A stretch of DNA of 64,000 nt from Streptomyces sp. PTY087I2 (GCF_001687325.1 NZ_LZRD01000001.1:248001-312000); one strand, 5' to 3'. Numbered from the stretch's first letter, positions 1 to 9,238 are shown. Numbers and translations: made by a program. Notes: generated by a model from the sequence alone, not told the origin.

Positions 1-1
1 G

Positions 2-1363
2 GTCGCGCCCGCCGACCGCGGCATCCTGCTCGGCACCCTCGACCCCGGTCGTGCCGAGGTCCGGGCTTCCTGGGAGGACGTGATCGTCGCGATCATGGCT
101 CCTCGAAGCGGGAAGACATCCGGACTGGCGATCCCCGCAATTCTCTCGGCTCCCGGCCCGGTCCTGCTCACCAGTAACAAGGCCGCGAACGACGCCTTCA
201 CCGCGACGGTGGACGCCCGCGCCGAGGTCGGCACCGTCTGGACCCTCGATCCGCAGCAGATCGCGCACCACCCGCGCGAGATGTGGTGGGACATCCTGGC
301 CGACGCCCGCGACCTGGCTGGGGCGAAACGCTTGGCCGGGCACTTCGTCTCCGCGAGCGTGGACGAGTCGTCGGGCTCCGACTTCTGGTCCACCGCCGCG
401 AGCAACACCCTCGGCGCGCTGTTCCTGGCCGCCGCCAGCCACCGGCGGCCGATCACCGACGTCCTGGCCTGGCTCGCCACCCCGGCCGACCGCACCCCGG
501 TGGACCTGCTCACCGACGCCGGCCACGACGCGGTCGCCGCCCAGCTCCAGGGCACCGTCTCCGGCGCAACCGAAACCCGCGATGGCATCTTCGAGACCGC
601 GAGGCAGTACGCGAGCTGCCTGCTCGACCCGGATGTCGCCGCCTGGGTCACGCCGAACGAGGACCTCCCCGAGTTCAAGCCCTTCGCCTTCGCCACGTCT
701 CGCGACACGCTGTACCTCCTCAGCAAGGACGGCGGCGGCAGCGCGAGCGCGATCATCGCGGCGGCGGCCGACGCCGTCATGCGCGCGGCGGTCATCGTCG
801 CCGAGCGCTCCGGCGGGCGACTCGACCCGCCTGCTCTGTGCGTCCTCGACGAGGCCGCGAACGTCTGCCGCATCTCCGATCTCCCCGATCTCTACAGCCA
901 CTTGGGCAGCCGGGGCGTGATCCCGATGACGATCTTGCAGAGTTATCGGCAGGGCCAGCGGTGCTGGGGCGAGGCCGGGATGGACGCCCTGTACTCCGCC
1001 GCCACCGTCAAGATCATCGGTTCGGGCATTGATGACGCCGACTTCGCCGACCGTCTCAGTCGGCAGGTCGGTGACCACGACGTCCAGACCACCTCGGTGT
1101 CGACCAGCGAGGGTGGCAAGTCCACCTCGGTGAGCATGCGTACCGAGCGGATCCTGCCGCCCGACGCGATCCGCGCCCTCCCGAAGGGCAAGGTGTTGCT
1201 GCTGGCCACCGGGATCCGGGTCGCCATGCTCAACCTCAGGCCCTGGTACAAGGAGCCCTCCGCCAAGGTCGTCGGGCCGGCCTCCGCCCGTGCCACGAAG
1301 GCGATCACCGAGCGAGCCCTCGCCAAGACCATCGGCCACGACGACTTCGAGCTGTCGGCATGA
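2..1363 (+). CDS. VirD4/TraG-type conjugative coupling protein, 5' end outside window
   Basis: This is the C-terminal part of a type IV coupling protein, the membrane-bound ATPase that hands relaxase-bound DNA to the transfer channel. The frame is open from base 2, so the true start and the expected N-terminal membrane helices lie to the left of the window. A Walker A motif (APRSGKTS) is encoded at about 98-121, and a Walker B-like LCVLDEAAN at about 836-862. After that come the conserved GVIPMTILQSYRQGQ helix and the RILPPDAIR segment typical of TraG/TraD proteins. It fits with the relaxase and MobC genes at 18-21 kb as transfer functions. Family assignment is strong; the exact element type is inference. 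Confidence 0.85.
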   Translation, partial: VAPADRGILLGTLDPGRAEVRASWEDVIVAIMAPRSGKTSGLAIPAILSAPGPVLLTSNKAANDAFTATVDARAEVGTVWTLDPQQIAHHPREMWWDILADARDLAGAKRLAGHFVSASVDESSGSDFWSTAASNTLGALFLAAASHRRPITDVLAWLATPADRTPVDLLTDAGHDAVAAQLQGTVSGATETRDGIFETARQYASCLLDPDVAAWVTPNEDLPEFKPFAFATSRDTLYLLSKDGGGSASAIIAAAADAVMRAAVIVAERSGGRLDPPALCVLDEAANVCRISDLPDLYSHLGSRGVIPMTILQSYRQGQRCWGEAGMDALYSAATVKIIGSGIDDADFADRLSRQVGDHDVQTTSVSTSEGGKSTSVSMRTERILPPDAIRALPKGKVLLLATGIRVAMLNLRPWYKEPSAKVVGPASARATKAITERALAKTIGHDDFELSA

Positions 1364-1591
1364 TCGCCCCCGTCCCCGAGGCGCTTCTGCATAGCAGCCG
1401 GCGGCCTCTGGATCAGGCACCGATCGACCGGGGCACTGTCCACGAGCGCTCGGGACGACGGTCGACGTCTTCGACGCCGTCGCGGACGCCACCCCGGAGA
1501 ACGGCAAGCCGGACCGCTGTTCCCTGCCGATCCGGCGCCCCCGTCCAGGCAGTCGGGCGCCCCCCACCTCTCCGCGTTCTGGAGTCCCATC

Positions 1592-1849
1592 GTGTCCTCG
1601 CGCAGTAACTACTCCTCCGTGCCCTTCTCCGTACCTCGCTCCGGACGGCTCGCCGGGTCGCCGGCCGTACGGCGTGACGGCAAGTGGTGCCTAGTCGTCG
1701 ATTCGGGTTCGGTCATCGCTACCGATCCGGCCTTCACCGGCGAGCTGGACCGCTTCGCCGCGTTGATGGCCGCCGCCGACCAGTCGGTCGCCGTTCTGCG
1801 CACCGCGCAGGGCGATCCGCTGGCTTCTCGTAGCCGAGGGCGACGATGA
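1592..1849 (+). CDS. Small hypothetical protein
   Basis: An 85-residue protein of unknown function with no membrane segment or cysteine-rich motif beyond a single WCLVVDSG stretch. The GTG start is chosen because GGAG sits 7 bases upstream (1581-1584). Its stop overlaps the ATG of the DnaB-N-domain gene (ATGA at 1846-1849), so the two are probably translated together. The 228 bases upstream (1364-1591) contain an open frame of implausible composition and no convincing gene. Confidence 0.5.
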   Translation: MSSRSNYSSVPFSVPRSGRLAGSPAVRRDGKWCLVVDSGSVIATDPAFTGELDRFAALMAAADQSVAVLRTAQGDPLASRSRGRR

Positions 1850-3015
1850 ACCCGCTGTTGCGGGCGGAGCAGGCAGTCCTCGGCTCGGTACTGCTCGACC
1901 CGAACCAGCTCGCGCACCTGGACTGGCTCGCGCCCGATCACTTCGACCGTCCGGTTCACCGGGCTTTGTTCACCGCGCTGCGGAAGCTCCGACACGACGG
2001 TCACCCGGCGGCAGCGGCTGATGGTCCGGTGCCTCTGTCGTGGGTGACCGACTCCGTCGTCGAGGCCGACCGTCACGTCCGAGGGCTGACCGCGGTGTAC
2101 GCCCACACCCTGGTCTCGGCCTGCCCGCGTCCCGAGCATGCTCCGGTGTACGGCCGCATGGTGCTGGAGGGTGCGATCCACCGGACCGTTGCCGAGCACG
2201 CGATCCGTCTCCACCAGGCGGCTCGGGCCGACGTCCTGCGGGGAGAGGTCGAGGGTGCGCTGCGGTCGGCGGATGTCCTGGCCGGGGTGCTCACCGATCT
2301 CGCGCGGCGCTGGGGTACCGAACCGCGTCCGGTCGCGCCGCCTGCCCCGCCGACCACCGTTCCGACCACGCCGACGGTTCAGGCCGACCAGGTTGCCGGG
2401 GACGAGCGTTTCCTGCTCGCCGTCCTCGCCGAGCAGCCGAAGGGCATGGAGGAGGTGGTGGGCTGGTTGCGGCCGGGGGACTTCGCCGACCCGGGCCACG
2501 GGCAGCTCTACCGGTGTCTCGGTGCCCTGCACCACCGGGGCGAGCCCATCGACCGGATCACCCTGCTCTGGGAGGCCCAGCGGCGGGGCCTTCTGGCGGA
2601 CGGCACGCTGTCGGGCGAGCAGCTCACCGCGATCTGCGACGGCGTAGGCCCCGGCAGCGCGGAATGGCTGGGTGAACGGGTCATGCGGTCCTCCGTGACC
2701 CGCACCGCAGCTGCTTCCGCCCGCGCCGTCCGAGCCTTGGCCCAGGACGAGGCCCTGGGCCCCGGGCCACTGATCAACCACGCGCTCTATGTACTCGGTC
2801 CTCTCGACGAGGTGCGCACCCGCTGGCAGTTGGCGACCGGCGACCCGCCTCCGGCGCCGAAGGCCCCAGCTCCTTCGGACAACGTGCCTCGCCCCGCCCA
2901 GGTGCAGGCCGCCCTCGCCCGCAGCTCACCGAGCCTTCCCTCGCCGCCCTCGGCGCTATCCCGAGGTGCGCCCAGGTCAGCCGCCGTACGACCACGGTCC
3001 CTCGGCCCCAGCTGA
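1846..3015 (+). CDS. Protein with two DnaB-helicase N-terminal-like domains
   Basis: A 389-residue protein that opens with the pattern of the DnaB N-terminal domain (RAEQAVLGSVLLDP, then HFDRPVHRALFTAL) at residues 6-50. The pattern repeats at about 190-240 (DERFLLAVLAEQP, then DFADPGHGQLYRCL). There is no RecA-type ATPase domain or Walker motif, so it is not a full helicase. Such standalone proteins occur in Streptomyces mobile elements, where they may contact a replicative helicase or primase; that role is inference. Residues 315-389 are Pro/Ala/Ser-rich and probably disordered. It is coupled to the small gene upstream by an ATGA overlap. Confidence 0.75.
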   Translation: MNPLLRAEQAVLGSVLLDPNQLAHLDWLAPDHFDRPVHRALFTALRKLRHDGHPAAAADGPVPLSWVTDSVVEADRHVRGLTAVYAHTLVSACPRPEHAPVYGRMVLEGAIHRTVAEHAIRLHQAARADVLRGEVEGALRSADVLAGVLTDLARRWGTEPRPVAPPAPPTTVPTTPTVQADQVAGDERFLLAVLAEQPKGMEEVVGWLRPGDFADPGHGQLYRCLGALHHRGEPIDRITLLWEAQRRGLLADGTLSGEQLTAICDGVGPGSAEWLGERVMRSSVTRTAAASARAVRALAQDEALGPGPLINHALYVLGPLDEVRTRWQLATGDPPPAPKAPAPSDNVPRPAQVQAALARSSPSLPSPPSALSRGAPRSAAVRPRSLGPS

Positions 3016-3055
3016 AGCCTCCCCCGCACGTCACTCCTCTCCACTGGACCTCATC

Positions 3056-3637
3056 GTGAACACCACACCTGTATCCGACGTCCGAGCCTTGCGGTCCGCA
3101 GCCGAGAACTTCGACGCTCTACGTGGCAAGCTCCCGATCCCCGGAGATCCTCTCCGCGGACCGGACAGCGTGACGGTCGCCAAGCAGATCTCGGAACTCG
3201 GAAAGAGGATCACCGCCCTGGGCGACGAGATCCTCTTCCGCACCGCGTCTCCGGACCTGGACGATCACACGACCAGGGTCGTCAGGGGCTTCGCCGTTGC
3301 TGTGGAGCCCGCCGGGGAGGTGGCTTCCGCGCTCGGCTCGGTGGCGCACCAGCTCTCCTTCCTTGAGCGAACCGAGCACCTGCGCGACCAGCCCGACGCG
3401 ATGGATGCGCGCGAAGCGGCCACGCTGGTGATAGGTGACGCGCTCGGTCTGGCGGACGCGTCCCTCCGGGACGCCTCCTACTCCCTTTACGCTGCGGCGG
3501 CAGCGGCGTCGCCTCCGTCCCGGCAGCTCCGGGCCGCCCGCAGCCGGTCCACGACCGCGGCCCCGCTTCCCGCCGCAGCTCCCTCCACCGTTCCACCGGC
3601 GGCTGCTGCCTCGAGCCGGACCGCACGGGGGCGGTGA
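3056..3637 (+). CDS. Hypothetical helical protein
   Basis: A 193-residue protein I do not recognise. The reading frame is open much further upstream, but that part overlaps the previous gene and has poor composition. GTG at 3056 is preferred because the protein then begins at a position with normal composition (VNTTPVSDVRALRSAAENF). Residues 40-150 are predicted amphipathic helices, and the last 45 residues are Ala/Ser/Thr/Arg-rich and likely disordered. It ends two bases before the methyltransferase pseudogene, so the two were probably an operon. The start is uncertain because the ribosome site is weak. Confidence 0.5.
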   Translation: MNTTPVSDVRALRSAAENFDALRGKLPIPGDPLRGPDSVTVAKQISELGKRITALGDEILFRTASPDLDDHTTRVVRGFAVAVEPAGEVASALGSVAHQLSFLERTEHLRDQPDAMDAREAATLVIGDALGLADASLRDASYSLYAAAAAASPPSRQLRAARSRSTTAAPLPAAAPSTVPPAAAASSRTARGR

Positions 3638-3638
3638 C

Positions 3639-4839
3639 ATGCGGACCGCCATCGTGCGCCCTCCGCTCATCGGGTCGCTCTGCTCGGGGTACGGAGGGCT
3701 GGACCTGGGCGTGCAGTCCGCCCTCGGCGGGACGCTGGCCTGGCACGCCGAGGTTGATCCGAACGCCTCGCGCATCCTGGCCCGCCACTGGCCGGGCGTC
3801 CCGAACCTGGGCGACATCACAGCCGTCGACTGGTCCCTCGTTCCCCGGGTGTGTGTCCTGACGGCCGGCTTCCCCTGTCAAAGACGTCTCGGTCGCCGGC
3901 CGTCGGGCCGGTCTCAACGCCCAGACCCGCTCCGGGCTCTGGCTGCACGTCGCCCGTGCGGTCGAGGCCCTCCGTCCCTGCCTGGTTGTGATCGAGAATG
4001 TGCGCGGCCTCCTCACCTCCCCCGCCGGTTCCCCTGGCGACGTGGAATTCTGCCCGTGGTGTCTGGGAGACACCGCAGGTCAGCCTCCTCTGCGGGCACT
4101 CGGTGCCGTACTCGGATCCCTGGCCGACCTCGGGTACGACGCGACGTGGCTCGTGCTTCGTGCCTCCGACGTCGGGGCCCCGCACCGCCGCGAGCGGACC
4201 TTCCTCGCCGCCTGGCCCACCGGAGACCCTGCTGAAGACGCCGACCAGCAACATCGGGAAGAACGGCGGCTCGCAGCATCCGGCGAAGAGGAAGAGCGGG
4301 GGGCACGGTCCGAACTTGGCCGACGAGGTCGAGTGGCTGCTGCTGCCGACCCCGAAGGCGTCGGACGGGATCAAGGGCTCGCCGAACCAGCGGCACGGCA
4401 ACGGGGACATGACCCTGCCCAGTGCGGCGGCGTCGCTGCTGCCCACGCCGAGGGCCAGCGACACGGGGACTCCGGGCCGCCGCCCGGGGAAGGGGTGGCG
4501 TCCCTGCTTGTCGGCGGTGGTCCTGCCGCTCTGGACGGAGGAGTCGACGGAGTCCGCGGAGCGGACCGGCGATGGGGGCCGTACGCAGCAGCAATCACCC
4601 GATGGGAGATGCTCACCCGGCCGGTCCCCGAGCCCACCGACGCGGCCGGTCGGCTCCGCGCCGACTTCGTGGAATGGCTGCAGGGCCTCGATGCCGGCTG
4701 GGTCACCGCCACGCCGGGACTCGGACGACCGGCGCAGCTCACCGCGCTCGGCAACGGTGTCGTCCCTCAACAAGCGGCAAGGGCAATGCAGTTGCTGGCA
4801 CCGTCCTTCCCTCGCTGTCCTCGCTGCGCGGGCGGGTAG
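3639..4839 (+). pseudogene. C5-cytosine DNA methyltransferase (Dcm family), frameshifted
   Basis: The pieces belong to one phage/element-type cytosine-5 methyltransferase of roughly 400 residues. From ATG 3639 the frame gives the SAM motif (SLCSGYGGLDLGV) and the catalytic GFPCQ. Directly after PCQ, an extra A in the run at 3880-3882 shifts the frame; the next frame carries DVSVAGRRAGL, the ENVRG motif and APHRRERTF. Near 4215-4240 the frame changes again to LLKTPTSN and LLPTPKASDG, a linker typical of this subfamily. Near 4510-4585 it returns to the earlier frame for GPYAAAITRWE and the C-terminal ALGNGVVPQQAA. At least three indels mean no intact enzyme can be made unless these are sequencing errors. 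Confidence 0.8.
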
Positions 4840-4932
4840 CGCCCCACTACCGGATCTTTCCGGCCGCACCAAACCGCGGATTCTCCGGATCCTCTCGGGC
4901 ATGTCGCCGTCTCACAGATGGAGCACGCCCCG

Positions 4933-5532
4933 ATGTCCGACACCAGCCCGACCACCCCCGGCCCCGAGCCGTTCCGCATCCCCGACGGGGATCTCGACGA
5001 CCTCGCCAGCACCCTCGCCAAGACCATGGCCGAGGTCAGGCAGCACGGCGCCCTCCTCGACCGCCTCGGCTCCGATCCTGTTCCGGTTGCCAACCAGCAC
5101 ACGGACGACGTTCCGGAAGCCGAGGCGGCCGACTCCGCGCAGGGAGAGGGCCCCGCCTCGGTGTTCATCCTCGCCCTGGGCGGGGAAGCGTACACCGCCG
5201 AACTCACCGCGCTCAGCGACTGGGTGAACTACCTCTTCCTCCCCGTCTACGGACGAGAAATCAGCTCGTCCCGCCCGTGGTGCGCGCGGTGGGACGAACA
5301 CCCGGAGGCCGTCGCCCGGCTGCACGCGCTCTGGCTCGCGTGGCAGCAGCTCACTGATACCGAGGCCGGCCTGTCAGGTCCTTCGACCTGGCACCGCGAC
5401 CACCTGGACCAGGCGCTGGTCCACCTCCGGGCCCCCGACGGCCCCTTCGCCGCGTGTACGACGAGCCCGACCCGGCCGAACCACCGAGTGCTGGTCACCC
5501 CGGCGCCTGAGCAGTCGGGAGCGACGGAATGA
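4933..5532 (+). CDS. DUF4913 domain protein
   Basis: A 199-residue protein whose central part matches DUF4913, a family of unknown function found in actinobacterial plasmids and integrative elements. The signature is a WVNYLFLPVYGRE segment followed by PWCARWDEHPEAVARL and LWLAWQ at about residues 95-145. The N-terminal 75 residues are acidic and likely flexible. I chose ATG 4933 over the in-frame ATG at 4918 because GGAG lies 10 bases before it. Its stop overlaps the next start (ATGA at 5529), beginning a chain of coupled genes that runs to 8249. Confidence 0.75.
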   Translation: MSDTSPTTPGPEPFRIPDGDLDDLASTLAKTMAEVRQHGALLDRLGSDPVPVANQHTDDVPEAEAADSAQGEGPASVFILALGGEAYTAELTALSDWVNYLFLPVYGREISSSRPWCARWDEHPEAVARLHALWLAWQQLTDTEAGLSGPSTWHRDHLDQALVHLRAPDGPFAACTTSPTRPNHRVLVTPAPEQSGATE

Positions 5533-6296
5533 GCACGGAACTCGACTTTCACCTCGACGATCTTGCACCCGCCGACGCTGACTCCGAGTACGCGGAGCAG
5601 CAGTTCTGGTCAGGCGACCTGACGGTCCTGACCGAGCACCACACAGCTCCCCACGGCTCACACTCTTACGTCGTCGCTCATGATGGGTCGGTCACGTGGG
5701 GTGTCCCCGGCGAGCCGCAGGTAGCCGCGATCAAGGTCGCGCGGGATCTCAGCCTCAACACGTTCACCATGGAGGCGGCCTACCACGCCACGGTCCCCTT
5801 CGCCCAGAACTGGTTGATCGAGCACGGTTGTCCACCCGACCAGATAGCCGAAGTAGGCGCCGGATTCTCCACTCCCGCCGACGATCTCACCGTTCGTATC
5901 GAAGCACAGATCCGGGAGTCAGGCGCGCGGTACGAGGTCATCGAGAGCCAGACCTCGGACTACGACCCGTGCGAGGCATGGACGTTGACCCGCGATGGCG
6001 AGGCCGTTGAGGCACCCATTCGCCTCTTCCTCGAAGAGGGGGACTCCAACGCCCACACGTACACGCTGCGCGAGGGCGCGTTCCCCGATGAGGAGACCGC
6101 TCTCCGCTGGCTGGACGACCGCAGCACCCCGCTGCCGCAGCCACCGGACCACCTCGGTGAAGCTGCCGCTCTCCGGACCCGTGCCGCCCTCGCCCGCTCG
6201 GCCGGCAGCTCCGAGATACCGAAGACCGCCTCTGGTGCCCACCAGTCCGCGGCAGCCGTACCGGTACAGCGTTCGGTACAGGGGAGGCTGCTGTGA
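5529..6296 (+). CDS. Hypothetical mobile-element protein
   Basis: A 255-residue acidic protein without a recognised domain, signal peptide or membrane segment. Residues 25-190 look globular (several Trp and aromatic-rich strands such as SVTWGVPGEPQ and CEAWTLTRDGE). The last 50 residues are Ala/Ser-rich and likely disordered. It starts on an ATGA overlap with the DUF4913 gene and ends on a GTGA overlap with the RelE-like gene, so it is part of one translationally coupled operon. No function can be assigned from the sequence. Confidence 0.6.
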   Translation: MSTELDFHLDDLAPADADSEYAEQQFWSGDLTVLTEHHTAPHGSHSYVVAHDGSVTWGVPGEPQVAAIKVARDLSLNTFTMEAAYHATVPFAQNWLIEHGCPPDQIAEVGAGFSTPADDLTVRIEAQIRESGARYEVIESQTSDYDPCEAWTLTRDGEAVEAPIRLFLEEGDSNAHTYTLREGAFPDEETALRWLDDRSTPLPQPPDHLGEAAALRTRAALARSAGSSEIPKTASGAHQSAAAVPVQRSVQGRLL

Positions 6297-6763
6297 GCGC
6301 CCGCTTCGCCTTCGCAGCGCATCCCGACGCCATTGAGGATCTGCGGAACCTCCCCGATCGCATCCGTGATCTGGCGCTGCTGGAGCTGCAGAACCTGGTC
6401 CACGGAAGCGACGACTGCCTACCCCTGAAGGGGCGTCTCGCCGGATATCACAAGGTGTACGTGGATCCGTCCGTCTCCTACCGGATGGTCATCCAGTTCC
6501 GCCCGGCCCCGCCCAGCTCGAACCACAAGCGCGAGGTCTACCTCGTTGCCGCCGGAAGCCGGAAGGACTACTCGGTCTACCGCTCCGCTCACCTCCGTAC
6601 CGGCCCTGAGCGAGGTACCGAGGCGGACTCCCGTACGGCGGCCCGGGTGCAGGCCGCCCGCGCCCGCTCGCCCCTTGCGAACCAGTCGACGGCTGCTCCG
6701 TCGACCTATCCAGCAGCAGCCCAGTCTCCGGCCGCTGCCTCTCGAAAGGCTCCCCAGCGATGA
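6293..6763 (+). CDS. RelE/ParE-fold-like protein
   Basis: A 156-residue protein whose first 95 residues resemble the RelE/ParE toxin fold. The sequence reads FAAHPDAIEDLRNLP, then a helical stretch, then PLKGRLAGYHKVYVD, YRMVIQFR and a terminal VYLVAAGSRKDYSVY strand, the usual order in these small ribonuclease or gyrase toxins. The C-terminal 55 residues are a disordered Ala/Arg/Ser tail not typical of toxins. GTG is the start, with GGGAGG 6 bases upstream and a GTGA overlap with the preceding stop. No adjacent gene looks like a classic antitoxin, so it may be a non-toxic paralogue. Confidence 0.55.
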   Translation: MSARFAFAAHPDAIEDLRNLPDRIRDLALLELQNLVHGSDDCLPLKGRLAGYHKVYVDPSVSYRMVIQFRPAPPSSNHKREVYLVAAGSRKDYSVYRSAHLRTGPERGTEADSRTAARVQAARARSPLANQSTAAPSTYPAAAQSPAAASRKAPQR

Positions 6764-7425
6764 CCTCCGATCACGCCCCGCTCAGGGCCGAACTGGCAAG
6801 CCTGCTCACCGATGCTGCGCACCGCGTCTCTGGAATCCTCACCGCCGACTATCCGACGGCCGCCAGCCGCTCCTACCTTCATCCCGTACTCGGTGCTCTG
6901 TCCGCCGGGCCCCAGGTGATCTGCGAGCTGAACGACCGGCTCGAAGGGTTCGTGGCCGACGATCCGCTCCCCACGACGCCGGCAGGTCTCTTCACCCTGG
7001 CCTCCTACGCCTCCGCGCTGGGATGGCTCACCGAGTCCCTGGCCGAGCTGACCGCTTCGGTCGACCGGATCTGCACACGCGTCGGCATCCCCACGGAACC
7101 ACCGGACTCCGCCTTTTCCGCCCCGGCCAGCGTGGAGCAGGGCCATGACTTCGACTTCAGTTTCAGCGCGCTGGAGTTGGAGGCGATCCGTACTGCGGCC
7201 GACGCCGCCGGTCTCGCGCCGGACGAATACGTCGAGGTGCTCTCCGAGTCCTTGCTCGCTGCCTCCCGGATCACCGACGCCTGCATGGAGATCTCCGGCG
7301 GCCTTCTCGAAGACGCCACGTACGTCCTCGACGAGGTGACTGACCACGTCCGGCTCGGCGACGGTCCTGACAGCCTTCCCACTCTAGTCCGTTCGCTGCT
7401 CGCCCGGATGGAGGCCACGGAGTGA
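6760..7425 (+). CDS. Hypothetical protein
   Basis: A 221-residue acidic, mainly helical protein of unknown function. No domain is recognised. The segment FSALELEAIRTAADAAGLAPDEYVEVL (about residues 130-156) resembles the helix pair of small ribbon-helix-helix or plasmid antitoxin-like proteins, but the match is weak. It is coupled on both sides: its ATG overlaps the RelE-like gene's stop, and its stop overlaps the next GTG. Given its place directly after a RelE-like gene, an immunity or antitoxin-like role is possible but unproven. Confidence 0.55.
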   Translation: MTSDHAPLRAELASLLTDAAHRVSGILTADYPTAASRSYLHPVLGALSAGPQVICELNDRLEGFVADDPLPTTPAGLFTLASYASALGWLTESLAELTASVDRICTRVGIPTEPPDSAFSAPASVEQGHDFDFSFSALELEAIRTAADAAGLAPDEYVEVLSESLLAASRITDACMEISGGLLEDATYVLDEVTDHVRLGDGPDSLPTLVRSLLARMEATE

Positions 7426-8249
7426 ACCCGTACGACGCAGACACACAGCCTGGGCCCTATTACGTCGTCGAAGTGCTCGGCGTCGGGAATGTCAGCGTGC
7501 CCGCCCTCGCGCATCGTCCAGGGAAGGCCCTGCACCAGGCCGCGACGCGCGTCATCGGAGCCGCAGCGGCATTGGATGAACGACACGAGAACGTGCTCAA
7601 CGTGGTCCAGCGGGCTCAGCGGCTGCTCGATGGCGTCGGTCGCGGTGAAGTCAGCCGCGCCAAGGTGTCGTACATGCTGCTGCAGGCCGCCCTCCCCGAA
7701 CTCGGTGACGTTCTAGCGCAGCAAGACCGGGCATACAGCCAGCTCGTCGAGTCGATGTCCGACTACCGGCGGCTTCTTACCTCGCCTGATCCTGCTCAGC
7801 GTGCGACGGACAAGAGCCACGGGCAGGTCCAGAAGACGAGGCCCGACCGGAACGACGACTGGGCCGTCGCAGGGGAGCGCGGGCTGGCAGCCCTCGAAGC
7901 CGTAGCGGCCGGAGGCGTTCGCGTTCGTCGCAACGCGATCGGCGAGGACCCGTACATTTCAGGGGAGAAAGCCCAGCGGCAGGACCTGGCGGTCTTCCCG
8001 CAGACCATGCAGCGGCTGGTCGCCGACGGGCTACTGCATCAGGACACCAACGAGAACGTGTATCAGCCAGGCCAGCTCCTCTCGCTCACTGCGCAGGGTG
8101 AAGCCGCCCTACGTGATGGTCGTGCGACGACGTCACGGGTGTCCGCCGCCCTCGGCCGCACCACCATGCAGACCAAGTCTGGCGCGCTCGCCGACTCGGC
8201 CACCCTTCCCATCACCACAACGGCCGGCGCCCCCTCCCGTTCTCGCTGA
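7422..8249 (+). CDS. Hypothetical protein with possible C-terminal winged helix
   Basis: A 275-residue protein. Residues 1-115 are helical (ALDERHENVLNVVQRAQRLL and similar). Residues 140-230 (GLAALEAVAAGGVRV, then FPQTMQRLVADGLLHQ and LLSLTAQGEAAL) have the helix-helix-wing spacing of a winged-helix DNA-binding domain. The last 45 residues are low complexity. It begins on a GTGA overlap with the gene upstream and closes the coupled chain that started at 4933. The DNA-binding role is inferred only from the pattern. Confidence 0.55.
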   Translation: MNPYDADTQPGPYYVVEVLGVGNVSVPALAHRPGKALHQAATRVIGAAAALDERHENVLNVVQRAQRLLDGVGRGEVSRAKVSYMLLQAALPELGDVLAQQDRAYSQLVESMSDYRRLLTSPDPAQRATDKSHGQVQKTRPDRNDDWAVAGERGLAALEAVAAGGVRVRRNAIGEDPYISGEKAQRQDLAVFPQTMQRLVADGLLHQDTNENVYQPGQLLSLTAQGEAALRDGRATTSRVSAALGRTTMQTKSGALADSATLPITTTAGAPSRSR

Positions 8250-8272
8250 CCCCTTCCAGAAAGGACGCGCCC

Positions 8273-9115
8273 GTGTCCACCTCGATGAAGCCTCCCTCCT
8301 TCCCCATAGGCGCGGTCGATGCTCAGCGCGTCGAAGACGCGCTCTCCCTTATGGGGCCGAAGTGGACTGCTTGGTCGGCGATGACCCTGGCCCAGGAGAG
8401 CCGTCCCATGCGCATCCGCGACGTCGCCGCCCAGCTCCCCTTCGTCAGCGAGCAACTCATCGGTAAGCGTCTGGCCACGATGCACGCTGACGGGCTGGTT
8501 ACTCGGGACGACGACCGTCGCGGTGCTCCGTACCGGCTGAGCACGCTCGGCGAGTCCCTCGCTCCCGTATTCCACACCCTTTCGGACTGGTCCCATGCTT
8601 ACCTCCCGCTCGGCCAGATGGCAGAAGCCGAACGCGTCGAAGACGCACTGCGCCGTCTACATCATCGGCACTCGACCGCCGTGATTCAGATCCTCGACGC
8701 GGTCGGCCCGATGCGATACGCCCACATCGCCGAGGAGGCAGGCCTGAGCAACAGTCTTAGCGGGCAGCAGCTCTCCCGGCTCCAGGCTGCCTGCCTGATC
8801 ACTCGCACAGGCCCGCGCCACGGTGACCCTTACACGCTGACCGATGCTGGTCAGGCGCTGGGAGCCGTCTACACGACCGTCGAGCACTGGAGCGAACCCA
8901 TCACCACGCTCAAGACCTCGTCGAGTCCCGCCCGCGTCGCGGCGGCCACACGGGCCCACACGAATGCCCGGCTGGCAGGGGACGGTGGCCGGACCGCAGC
9001 GGCCCTGCGTCGGAGTGCCACCGCGCCGAACGACCTGTTCAGCCACGCGCCGCAGCCGCAACCGCGGATGCCAGCGGCTGTCACCGCCCGGTCGGCCCCG
9101 GGCCGGGGGCGGTGA
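8273..9115 (+). CDS. Tandem winged-helix (HxlR-like) regulator
   Basis: A 280-residue protein with two similar winged-helix units of the HxlR/MarR type. The first is at about residues 18-105 (VEDALSLMGPKWTAWSAM, MRIRDVAAQLP, LIGKRLATMHADGLV, YRLSTLGESL). The second is at about 120-205 (VEDALRRLHHRHSTAVIQI, MRYAHIAEEA, QQLSRLQAACLI, YTLTDAGQAL). The repeat suggests one chain can fill both halves of a palindromic operator, an inference. The last 75 residues are Arg/Ala-rich. GTG 8273 follows GAAAGGACG, and the gene is separated from the previous stop by 23 bases. Confidence 0.7.
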   Translation: MSTSMKPPSFPIGAVDAQRVEDALSLMGPKWTAWSAMTLAQESRPMRIRDVAAQLPFVSEQLIGKRLATMHADGLVTRDDDRRGAPYRLSTLGESLAPVFHTLSDWSHAYLPLGQMAEAERVEDALRRLHHRHSTAVIQILDAVGPMRYAHIAEEAGLSNSLSGQQLSRLQAACLITRTGPRHGDPYTLTDAGQALGAVYTTVEHWSEPITTLKTSSSPARVAAATRAHTNARLAGDGGRTAAALRRSATAPNDLFSHAPQPQPRMPAAVTARSAPGRGR

Positions 9116-9238
9116 TCCAGGTGCTGGTGCTGAGAGCCAGTGTCGTCTCGCCGCTGTCACCGCGTCCGCGTGCACCGCAGCCCTTCACCCTGCCGCACAC
9201 GCGGGCTCGTTCCCCCCTACGTGCCCGGAGTCTCGACC

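Noticed and set aside
1360..1608. 82-codon ORF coupled to the coupling-protein stop
   Set aside because: ATGA overlap is present, but the product is Arg/Ser/Pro-rich with a weak composition signal.
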